Source of the DNA: an uncultured Bacteroidales bacterium
GTDB lineage: Bacteria > Bacteroidota > Bacteroidia > Bacteroidales > P3
Length of the DNA stretch: 64,000 bases
NCBI GenBank assembly: GCA_944321735.1
Contig: CALUMK010000013.1
Coordinates: 1-64,000 of the forward strand
Reading direction: 5' to 3'
This document shows positions 51,201 to 57,768 of the stretch, in pieces. The notes under the pieces are model-generated. The model was given only the letters and a program-made list of their open reading frames with translations, made no database searches and had not been told where the DNA came from. The position numbers and the translations under genes are program-made. The first letter of the stretch is position 1. Every line of letters starts with the position of its first letter.

Positions 51201-51806
51201 CTGGCTTCGGGCGAAAACGTGAACGTACTGGTACTGGATACCGAAGTCTACTCCAACACCGGCGGACAGGCTTCCAAGTCCACCCCTATGGGTGCCATCG
51301 CCCAATTCGCGGCCAGCGGCAAGCGCGTCCGCAAAAAGGACCTCGGCGCCATTGCCATGACCTACGGCTATGTTTACGTGGCCCAAGTGGCCATGGGTGC
51401 CAACCAAGCCCAATACCTGAAAGTGCTGCGCGAAGCCGAAGCCTACCAAGGACCTTCGTTGATCATCGCCTACGCTCCGTGTATCAACCACGGAGTGAAA
51501 GCCGGCATGGGTCACAGCCAGCTGGAAGAAAAGAAAGCGGTGGAATGCGGATACTGGCATCTGTGGCACTACAATCCGGAACTGGCCAAGGCGGGTCAGA
51601 ACCCCTTCACGCTCGACAGCAAGGAACCGGATTGGAGCAAGTTCAACGACTTCATCAACGGCGAAGTCCGCTTCAACTCGCTCAAGAAGCTCTTCCCGGC
51701 CGAAGCCGACGAACTCTTCAAGGCTTGCCAGGACAACGCTCAGTGGCGCTACAACCAATACAAGCGTTTTGCAGCTGAAGACTGGAGCAACAATGTAGGC
51801 AAGTAA
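48249..51806 (+). CDS. nifJ: Pyruvate:ferredoxin (flavodoxin) oxidoreductase, single-chain
   Basis: 1185 residues, full length for the homodimeric enzyme. Domain order: pyrimidine-binding domain (IYPITPSSPMAEHIDEW), core and transketolase-C-like domain (VGLITVHLFRPF), EKR region (GKREGERPDF), two [4Fe-4S] motifs CIQCNQCSYVCPHA and CTGCGNCVDVCPAKEKAL, the domain with SGACAGCGETPY...GCSSIYGGSFPSSPY, and the thiamine-diphosphate motif GGDGWAYDIGYGGLDHVL...DTEVYSNTGGQASKSTP. It oxidises pyruvate to acetyl-CoA with reduced ferredoxin, the central anaerobic step. The codons are strongly biased (C-ending), as in a highly expressed gene. ATG 48249 is fixed by the conserved N-terminus. Confidence 0.95.
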   Translation: MAKEKKFMTCDGNEATAYVASMFSEVAAIYPITPSSPMAEHIDEWASQGRTNMFGEKVKVVEMQSEAGASGAVHGSLQAGALTTTYTASQGLLLMIPNMYKIAGELLPGVFHVSARALASHALSIFGDHQDIYATRQTGFAFLASSSVQECMDLAGVAHLSAIKSRVPFCHFFDGFRTSHEIQKIEAIDMEDLKALVDMDALQAYRKRALNPEHPVTRGTAQNPDVYFQAREACNPYYDAVPDIVNDYMQKISALTGRTYKPFTYYGDPNAEYVVVAMGSITETLIETIDYLAAQGKKNVGLITVHLFRPFSAKYLLDVMPKTAKRLCVLDRSKEPGASGEALYLDVVEVLSHVANRPEVICGRYGLSSKDTTPAHMLSVIENMQLDKPMNKFTVGIVDDLTHHSLPVLPEISTSPEGTYSCKFYGLGADGTVGANKNTIKIIGGTTNKYCQAYFSYDSKKSGGFTCSHLRFGDKKIMSPYLVTTPDFVACHVANYIFKYPMLKGLKKGGNFLLNSWWDVEETKRQLPNAMKKYMAENDINFYIINATKIAEEIGLGNRTNTILQSAFFKISGVIPYEKAVEEMKKAIVKSYGKKGENIVNMNFAAVDRGADYVKVEIPADWKNLEDDGKIGKREGERPDFIKNIVDVVNDQKGDDLPVSAFKDMADGTFPAGTSRYEKRGIASHVPAWDSTKCIQCNQCSYVCPHAAIRPFVMTEAEVAGLPAGTATIKAIGKEFEGMQFRMQVSVLDCTGCGNCVDVCPAKEKALSMRPLLEQEDQAKVWDYMVDHVSNKAERVDVAKTVKNSQFAQPLFEFSGACAGCGETPYIKLITQIFGDRMMVANATGCSSIYGGSFPSSPYCTNSCGCGPAWANSLFEDNAEYGLGMATAVRQMRDRLQMLMKQAMEDPKCPDSTKELFTTWIENREDAEKTKEVTPKIREALKGVDCPVCKQILDLSQYLIKKSQWIFGGDGWAYDIGYGGLDHVLASGENVNVLVLDTEVYSNTGGQASKSTPMGAIAQFAASGKRVRKKDLGAIAMTYGYVYVAQVAMGANQAQYLKVLREAEAYQGPSLIIAYAPCINHGVKAGMGHSQLEEKKAVECGYWHLWHYNPELAKAGQNPFTLDSKEPDWSKFNDFINGEVRFNSLKKLFPAEADELFKACQDNAQWRYNQYKRFAAEDWSNNVGK

Positions 51807-51842
51807 CCTTGCCCTGCAATAAGGTTCCGAAAGGAATCATGT

Positions 51843-51880
51843 CCCCCTGTCGTTGACTTTTGAACGGCAGGGGGATTTTA
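51843..51880 (+). terminator. Rho-independent terminator of the pyruvate oxidoreductase gene
   Basis: CCCCCTG(T)CGTT pairs with AACG(G)CAGGGGG across an 8-nt loop and is followed by ATTTTATTTA. It starts 37 bp after the stop codon. Confidence 0.8.
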
Positions 51881-52373
51881 TTTACGATGAGCCTATACCC
51901 GCCTCGCCCGAAACGGAAACGGAATCACCCAGCCAGATCTTATTTCTTTTTGCCTCCTTTCCTTCCGTCTCCGGAATCCTGTTCATCGAGAAATCCCCCT
52001 ATTCCCCAAGTCCTGCTTTTGACTGAACTTCCAACCCCGCCTGACATCCATCCCACCCAATTCCGGCCGGGTAAAACCACCAGATTCTTCCGGATTGCTC
52101 ATCCTAAAAAAAATTAATCCATCAAAAACAAACAACAAAAAACGTAGTGACGCAAAAACAGAAAAACCGCTACCAGAGCCATCTTCTATATTCTATAAAG
52201 CAAGAATACCCAATAAGATTACGTAGTATTCGCCCCCCCCCCTTTCACCAAAATAATTCCGAAGAAAAAAAATAAAATACAGACAAAACAAGAAGAAAAA
52301 ACTCTCAACACAAATGCCAGACCCAATAGAAACGGCTGAAAGCCACTTTTTATCGTAGAAAAACCAATTGCCT
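51881..52373. other. Long intergenic region with a C10 tract
   Basis: About 490 bp between the terminator and the inverted-repeat region. It becomes AT-rich to the right and contains a run of ten C at 52233-52242. I find no gene; the frames that cross it are short and of odd composition. Confidence 0.5.
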
Positions 52374-52390
52374 GTCTCTTAGCAAGAAAC
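52374..52390. repeat. Third copy of the GTCTCTTAGCAAGAGAC palindrome (one mismatch)
   Basis: GTCTCTTAGCAAGAAAC matches the 17-bp core of the inverted repeats at 52419 and 52724 except for one base, and its TTGCC left flank resembles the outer part of the right repeat. It lies outside the putative invertible segment in the same loop orientation as the left repeat. Confidence 0.65.
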
Positions 52391-52418
52391 CGGCGGCAAA
52401 AGTATTAAAAAAAATCAA

Positions 52419-52752
52419 ATTGCAGGTCTCTTAGCAAGAGACGGGCAATTCTGATAAATGCCTCTCATGGCCTTCAGAACACTTCTACAACTGTTTGGAT
52501 ATAAGATTTCTAAAAAATGATGTATAAATTTTGTCTATGTCGGAATGTTGCAAAAATGTTGAAATGAAACTTCCTTTTTTGTAGAAATGAAACCTTGAAT
52601 AAGCACCTTAGAAATACTTTTGCACCTGAAAAGCGAAAGGCGGCAGAAAAACAGAAAATAAATTAATAGACTGTTTTTCCAGTTTATTATATCACAAGTA
52701 CTACGATTTTCCGTTTTTTTTGCTGCCCGTCTCTTGCTAAGAGACCTGCAAT
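52419..52752. repeat. Putative invertible segment: 29-bp perfect inverted repeats flanking 276 bp
   Basis: Left repeat 52419-52447 and right repeat 52724-52752 are exact reverse complements over 29 bp. Each has the near-symmetrical core GTCTCTTAGCAAGAGAC with distinct flanks (TTGCAG on one side, GGGCA on the other), so orientation is defined. The enclosed segment carries one good outward promoter (52595-52622) and no gene. This is the architecture of invertible promoters known in Bacteroidales. No recombinase gene is in the window. Confidence 0.7.
52595..52622 (+). promoter_or_regulatory. Promoter inside the inverted-repeat segment, facing fimbrial locus 2
   Basis: TTG at 52595-52597, 17 bp, then TACTTTTG at 52615-52622 followed by CACC. 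Transcription from about 52629 would cross the right inverted repeat and reach ATG 52855 after a leader of about 225 nt. I found no comparable promoter on the opposite strand of the segment. Confidence 0.6.
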
Positions 52753-52854
52753 GATCCAGAATCCAACAAAAATTAAAATAAATACGCTCAAGCAATCCCC
52801 CGCTCTGCCATTGACGCGTGATGCAGGCAGAAAACCCGGGGCTACAAAGACAAT

Positions 52855-53424
52855 ATGAAAAGAATTGCACTGCTTTTGCTTCTCATATTCTCCGCATGGA
52901 GCTATTCGTCCGCCCAAGTGGCAGCCATCAAGACCAACCTGCTCTACGATGCCACGGCATCCGTGAACCTCGGTTTTGAATTCGGCTTGGCAAAACACTG
53001 GAGTCTGGACATCAATGGGAACATCAACATGTGGGACATCTCCGAAATGAAGAAATGGAGACATTGGTTCGCGCAGCCCGAAGCCCGCTACTGGTTCTGC
53101 GACAAGTTCAACGGCCACTTCCTCGGGCTTCACGCCATCGGAGGGCAATACAACATCGGAGGAACCGACCTCGTTTTCAACGCTTTTCCAGAAACCAAAA
53201 CCGCCCGCTTTGAAGGATGGGGTGCCGGCGTAGGCATCGCTTACGGCTACCAGTGGCTCCTGAGCAAAAACTGGAGCATAGAAGCCTCCATCGGCATCGG
53301 CTATATCTATTCGATATACGACAAATTCCCCTGCGCCACCTGCGGAACCCTGATTGGAGAAGGCGTGAAGCATTATTTCGGGCCAACGAAAGCCTCCCTC
53401 AGCGTGATTTATATAATGAAGTAA
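52855..53424 (+). CDS. DUF3575 outer-membrane protein of fimbrial locus 2
   Basis: 189 residues with a signal peptide (ALLLLLIFSAWSYSSAQ). The DUF3575 signature is at the mature start, VAAIKTNLLYDATASVNLGFEFG, followed by barrel-like strands (PEARYWFCDKFNGHFLGLHAIGG, GWGAGVGIAYGYQWLLSKNWSIEASIGIGYIY) and a final strand ASLSVIYIMK. Such proteins sit in the outer membrane at the head of Mfa-type fimbrial operons. It is the first gene after the putative invertible promoter and ends 8 bp before the next gene. Related in type to the C-terminal half of the 15684-16835 protein in locus 1. Confidence 0.85.
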   Translation: MKRIALLLLLIFSAWSYSSAQVAAIKTNLLYDATASVNLGFEFGLAKHWSLDINGNINMWDISEMKKWRHWFAQPEARYWFCDKFNGHFLGLHAIGGQYNIGGTDLVFNAFPETKTARFEGWGAGVGIAYGYQWLLSKNWSIEASIGIGYIYSIYDKFPCATCGTLIGEGVKHYFGPTKASLSVIYIMK

Positions 53425-53432
53425 ATTTTGCC

Positions 53433-55013
53433 ATGAAAGGGAAACTCTCTTTAATCGCGATTGTTTTGTCGGGAGCATCCTGCCTGATGGCGGCAAGCCA
53501 TGCCAGCCCGGCCATGAGGGAAACAGACGGAGCGCTGGCAAAAAACGGCTTGGAAACCGCCCTCACAGACAGCCTGCCGCAAGCAGCGCCGACAAGTCGT
53601 GATGACGCAAAAACGGCAAAGCAAGAACGCAAGCTAAAGAAAAGCAAGAAAAACCAATACGACTACCGGGTGCTGACCCCCGACTCTCTTTTCCGCATCG
53701 ATGCCGGAAGGGTCGATATCTATTTCAGGCTTTATACCGGAGACAAGAAGACCCGGGCCCAGCACCAGCGCAAATTAGTGCCGGTCCTCATCTCCAAAGA
53801 CAGCCTTCATCAAAAGGAACTGCCGCCGGTCTATGCCTACGGACGTACCCGTTACCTGAAAAACCTCCGCGAGCACCGGATTCCCGAAACGGCCGACACC
53901 CTGCTCATCGGGAAAAACACGAAAGGTGCTGAAATAGACCTCAATACCGAAGTCCGCTTTGAACAGTGGATGGATCAAGCCTCGCTCTACATCCGTCAGG
54001 AAGTGAGCGGCTGCGCCGGATGCGGCTTGAACCAGAGCGATTCCATGCAAATGGGGCAAATCCTATACCAGCCCCGCATCCAGCTCTCGCCCGAAATCCC
54101 CTGCCCCGAGGAATTCGTTTCCCGTCACCGCTCCTGCGACGCCTTCCTGAGGTTCGATGTAGGCAAAGCCGAAATCCGGCCCGAATTAGGTTCCAACCAG
54201 CGAGAAATCGACAAGATAGACAGCGTGCTGCTTTTCGTGTTGAGGAATCCCGCCTACGAAATCCTGGAAATGGACATCCAAGGTTTCGCCTCACCGGAAG
54301 GTTCCTATGCCTATAACACGAACTTAGCCCAAAAGCGTGCCTTGGCATTGAAAGACTATATCGCCTACATCCACCAGCTTCCCCAAGGCGTGCTGAGCGT
54401 GCTGCCGGGCGAAGAGAACTGGGACGACCTCATGGAACTGGTCCGGATGACCGGCATCGCCCATAAGGAAGAAATCATCCAAATCATGGAAAGCGTGGAC
54501 GACCCGGACGAAAGGGAATACAGGATCAAGCAGATAGACGGTGGCAAGCCCTACCAGTTGATTTTCCGCATCCTCTACCCCTCCTTGCGCAAGAACACCT
54601 TCCATGTCTCCTACATCAGCAAGGAACGCTCTATAGAAGAGGCGCATGAATTAGTCTTTACCCAGCCCTCGGAACTGAACGTGTACGAGTTTTACAACGT
54701 GGCCAAGGCCTATTACGCCCAAGACACAGCCAAATACAACGAGGTCATCAAGATTGCGGCCGACACCTACCCGACCCATTCCATCACCAATGCCAACGCG
54801 GCCCGGATCGCGCTGGCGGAAGGGAACCTGGACCAGGCGAGGCTCTACCTGCTCAATACCAAATACGAGGACTTCACCTTAGGCATCCGCGCCCATATCG
54901 CCTATATGGAAGGCCATACCGAAGATGCCTTGCTGCTCTGGGAAGAAGCCGCCCTGCACGGCGACCCGTCAGCCAAGCCCAATATCGAAGAAATTAATAA
55001 ACGAGGATATTAA
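53433..55013 (+). CDS. DUF3868/OmpA-like protein with TPR-like C-terminus
   Basis: 526 residues with a signal peptide (SLIAIVLSGASCLMAASHA). Residues about 90-220 match the DUF3868-type N-terminal part (ELPPVYAYGRTRYLKNLRE...SLYIRQEVSGCAGCG). Residues about 230-350 are OmpA-like (LRFDVGKAEIRPELGSN, MDIQGFASPEGSYAYNTNLAQKRALALK), a fold that binds peptidoglycan. The C-terminal 110 residues are helical repeats of TPR type (ELNVYEFYNVAKAYYAQDTAKYNEV, EGNLDQARLYLL). Likely the periplasmic anchor or assembly platform of the fimbria. Start 53433 is fixed by the signal peptide; the upstream open frame from 53217 overlaps the previous gene. Confidence 0.8.
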   Translation: MKGKLSLIAIVLSGASCLMAASHASPAMRETDGALAKNGLETALTDSLPQAAPTSRDDAKTAKQERKLKKSKKNQYDYRVLTPDSLFRIDAGRVDIYFRLYTGDKKTRAQHQRKLVPVLISKDSLHQKELPPVYAYGRTRYLKNLREHRIPETADTLLIGKNTKGAEIDLNTEVRFEQWMDQASLYIRQEVSGCAGCGLNQSDSMQMGQILYQPRIQLSPEIPCPEEFVSRHRSCDAFLRFDVGKAEIRPELGSNQREIDKIDSVLLFVLRNPAYEILEMDIQGFASPEGSYAYNTNLAQKRALALKDYIAYIHQLPQGVLSVLPGEENWDDLMELVRMTGIAHKEEIIQIMESVDDPDEREYRIKQIDGGKPYQLIFRILYPSLRKNTFHVSYISKERSIEEAHELVFTQPSELNVYEFYNVAKAYYAQDTAKYNEVIKIAADTYPTHSITNANAARIALAEGNLDQARLYLLNTKYEDFTLGIRAHIAYMEGHTEDALLLWEEAALHGDPSAKPNIEEINKRGY

Positions 55014-55030
55014 TTAAAAACAAAGCAACA

Positions 55031-56506
55031 ATGAAATTCAACAAGATTCTGTTAGGCTCCCTGCTGGTACTCGGCTTAGGAGCTTGCAACAACGAAAAAG
55101 GAACAGACAAGGGGGGAGACGACACTATCAAGAACGCTGCCTACGCCCAATTGTCCTTGTCATTTGCCGACGACTTGGTATCGAAAGCCACCACGGTAGA
55201 GGATTCCATTACCGATGCCGGCAGCGAAGCCGAACAAACCATTACCAATGTCAACATCATTTTTGTGGATAAGAACAACAACAAAATCGTCCACAATGAG
55301 CTGATCGAGAAAAGCCGTCTGACGCCCGATGCCATCAGCACCGCTTACAACACCCCTACTTTCGCCGTGCCCGAAGGAACCTACACGGTCTATGTCGGGG
55401 TCAACATGGGAACGCTTGCCAACAATTTCCAGAAAGACGGAACTTTTGATGCGGACGCGTCCTTTTCTGCCGTCAACGGTGATGCCACAAACTATGCAAC
55501 ATCTGGTAACTTTCTGATGACCAACTACATACATAGTGCAAAAGAAGCCATCCTCTCCAGAGCTGACAATACGGAAAGCAATCCGCTCCGCATTCAGATG
55601 GAAGTGAACCGCGCCGTAGCCAAGATAGAATACAATCCCGGACGACCCGCCCGCACCTTCACCTTCGATGTCTCCACCACCAGCGGGGGAACTGCCGGCA
55701 CGGTAACCACCGATCTGGTTGCCATGCAGCCTGTCCTCCTCAACACCGTTTCCTATGTATTCGGCCATTACACCGACCCGAACTATATCGACCCGAACTT
55801 CGGCGATAACACATCGCAAGGCAACCTGACCGATGCCTCCAACATTGACATCGACAACATGGAAAGTCTCGGCAACACGACAAGCCCGGCTTACCCGTCC
55901 ATCTACTGCCTGGAAAACACCGATGCGACCACGGTCGGCGGCAATCCTACGCCCGCCAACCACTTCACCGGCATCATGTTCCAAGCCAAGCATACACCAG
56001 AAATGGATATGTTCCACACTGATGACAACCTCGCCATCGATGCCACGTTGGAAACGAACGGTACCTTCTTTGTCTATAACAACCGTTTCTTTGCCAACAA
56101 GACCGGTTTCCTGGCCTACTATAGAGACAACAGCACCTCCAGCAGCTGCACCGCCGTTGAAGGACTTCTGAACAACGTGGAAAACGACAATTACGTGATG
56201 GCCAACTCCAACACCCTCATGGAAACCTACGGCATCGCCGTTTATTACAAGGGCATGAGCTACTACATGGCCACCATCGGGCATAGTTCTTCTGCCAACC
56301 CCAACGATGGCCAGCTCACCGATATGGAATACGGCGTGGTCCGCAACCATTGGTACAAGGTGGGTGTCACCAGCATCAGCGGTTTCGGCGATGTGACCCC
56401 CGACCTTCCCGATGACGACGAACAAGTGGAAGAACAGGATGCCAACTTCCAGATGGAAATCTTAATCCAACCCTGGACGGTCATCCTCAACGACTTCGCC
56501 CTCTAA
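55031..56506 (+). CDS. Mfa1-family major fimbrial subunit
   Basis: 491 residues, lipoprotein signal KILLGSLLVLGLGAC. The N-terminal domain has AYAQLSLSFADDLVSKATT and VNIIFVDKNNNKIVHNELIEKS; the C-terminal domain has MEVNRAVAKIEYN, YCLENTD, GTFFVYNNRFFANKTGFLAYY, and the hallmark YGVVRNHWYKVGVTSISGFGD. The last strand is EILIQPWTVILNDFAL, the expected donor strand that inserts into the next subunit after maturation. In Porphyromonas gingivalis the lipidated precursor is cleaved by a gingipain; which protease acts here is unknown. The codon bias and position make it the likely stalk. An mRNA hairpin follows. Confidence 0.88.
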   Translation: MKFNKILLGSLLVLGLGACNNEKGTDKGGDDTIKNAAYAQLSLSFADDLVSKATTVEDSITDAGSEAEQTITNVNIIFVDKNNNKIVHNELIEKSRLTPDAISTAYNTPTFAVPEGTYTVYVGVNMGTLANNFQKDGTFDADASFSAVNGDATNYATSGNFLMTNYIHSAKEAILSRADNTESNPLRIQMEVNRAVAKIEYNPGRPARTFTFDVSTTSGGTAGTVTTDLVAMQPVLLNTVSYVFGHYTDPNYIDPNFGDNTSQGNLTDASNIDIDNMESLGNTTSPAYPSIYCLENTDATTVGGNPTPANHFTGIMFQAKHTPEMDMFHTDDNLAIDATLETNGTFFVYNNRFFANKTGFLAYYRDNSTSSSCTAVEGLLNNVENDNYVMANSNTLMETYGIAVYYKGMSYYMATIGHSSSANPNDGQLTDMEYGVVRNHWYKVGVTSISGFGDVTPDLPDDDEQVEEQDANFQMEILIQPWTVILNDFAL

Positions 56507-56561
56507 TACCCGGCTGACAGCCGTCAGAAATTCCGTTGCATCGATATTCACCCTTGTTCGA

Positions 56562-56623
56562 GGGCGGCGTGCAGGGACAGGCAGGAAGCCAAAACAACGA
56601 CTGCCTGCCCTCGCACGCCGCCC
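56562..56623 (+). other. Long intercistronic hairpin between major and minor fimbrial subunits
   Basis: GGGCGGCGTGC (56562-56572) pairs with GCACGCCGCCC (56613-56623), extended inward by AGGGACAGGCAG / CTGCCTGCCCT with one bulge, giving over 20 bp of stem. There is no U run, so it is more likely an RNA-stability or processing signal, or a partial attenuator that sets the ratio of stalk to minor subunits. Confidence 0.65.
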
Positions 56624-56671
56624 AATACGCGGCACGACAGGCCGCTTGACAAAAAACAACCAGACAATACC

Positions 56672-57673
56672 ATGAAACTCCCGCACAAGAAACTGCTATG
56701 GCTGCTCCTGTCCGGACTGTCGGTATCCTGTAGCGCCATCTACGAGGATCTGGATCCCTGCGAGTCGCGTATCAGCTTTGTGTACGACTACAACATGGCT
56801 TTCACCAACACGCCGCCCGGAACCCCGGTCGGCATCGACCTGTTCATCTTCGACCGGGACAGCCAGTTCGTAGCCCTCCGCCGGGATTACCCGCAAGACT
56901 TCGCCGAAACCGGAGTCCACGAATATTCCCTTTCGATGCCTACCGGCGACTACCATCTAATCGCTTGGGCCGGCCACGAAGAACCCTTCTACGAATGCCC
57001 GGATCTCGAACCGGGCGTATCAACAATGAAAGACCTCCATGTCCGACTCCGCCGGGACGAGGACAACCATCTCCGCATGGACGAATCCTTGGATCCCTTG
57101 CTGTACGGCAATGCCGTTTTCAGCATAGACTCCGCCCGGCATTCCTACGCCACCATCCACATGCTCAACAATACCAAGAGCATCACCTTCCTGCTGCAGT
57201 CCACCACCACCGACAGCATTCCCGAAGAACAATACAGCTTCCGGATTACTGCTGACAACGGCCACATGGACTACCGCAACGAGCTTATCGAGGACAGTAG
57301 CGTGGTCTATCATGAACACTTCAAAGCAGGTATCGACCAAGAAGAGGACATAGACGTGCTGAAAGCAGAAATCAACACCCTCCGCCTGATGGCCGACGAG
57401 CCTTCAAGGCTGCAAATCCTATCGAACCCGGAAAACGGGAGCAGGCCGGACGCCAAACCGGCATCGGAAGAACCCGAATGCCTCCTGGACATCGACCTGA
57501 CCGCCTACCTGCTGATGTTCAAGAGCGTCTATTACAGGAACATCTCCGACCAGGAGTGGCTCGACCGCAGCAACACCTTCAACATCGTGTTCTTCATCAA
57601 TCCCGCCACCGGCATCGTATCCGCCTTGCAGATAGAAAACTGGCGGGTCGTGCTCAACGACATGGGAATCTGA
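56672..57673 (+). CDS. FimB/Mfa2-family fimbrial anchor lipoprotein
   Basis: 333 residues with lipoprotein signal LLWLLLSGLSVSC. The mature protein starts SAIYEDLDPCESRISFVYDYNMAFTN, very close to the Mfa2/FimB start in which a (Y/F)DYNM motif follows a conserved cysteine. It continues IDLFIFDRDSQFVALRRD and STMKDLHVRLRR, and the C-terminal domain ends FNIVFFINPATGI...IENWRVVLNDMGI. Mfa2 anchors the fimbria to the outer membrane and terminates its growth. The terminal WRVVLND resembles the WTVILND of the major subunit. Confidence 0.85.
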   Translation: MKLPHKKLLWLLLSGLSVSCSAIYEDLDPCESRISFVYDYNMAFTNTPPGTPVGIDLFIFDRDSQFVALRRDYPQDFAETGVHEYSLSMPTGDYHLIAWAGHEEPFYECPDLEPGVSTMKDLHVRLRRDEDNHLRMDESLDPLLYGNAVFSIDSARHSYATIHMLNNTKSITFLLQSTTTDSIPEEQYSFRITADNGHMDYRNELIEDSSVVYHEHFKAGIDQEEDIDVLKAEINTLRLMADEPSRLQILSNPENGSRPDAKPASEEPECLLDIDLTAYLLMFKSVYYRNISDQEWLDRSNTFNIVFFINPATGIVSALQIENWRVVLNDMGI

Positions 57674-57768
57674 GAGAAAAAAAATTCGTAACAAAGACAG
57701 GACTTTTGCCGTAAAAACCTGTCACACAACAAACAACTTGGCAAACAAGCCATAATACGGGATAGAAA

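Noticed and set aside
48117-51758. A 1213-residue open frame antisense to the pyruvate:ferredoxin oxidoreductase gene
   Set aside because: It mirrors the strong codon bias of the real gene, has no family motif and low-complexity His/Val/Gly composition; an antisense shadow.
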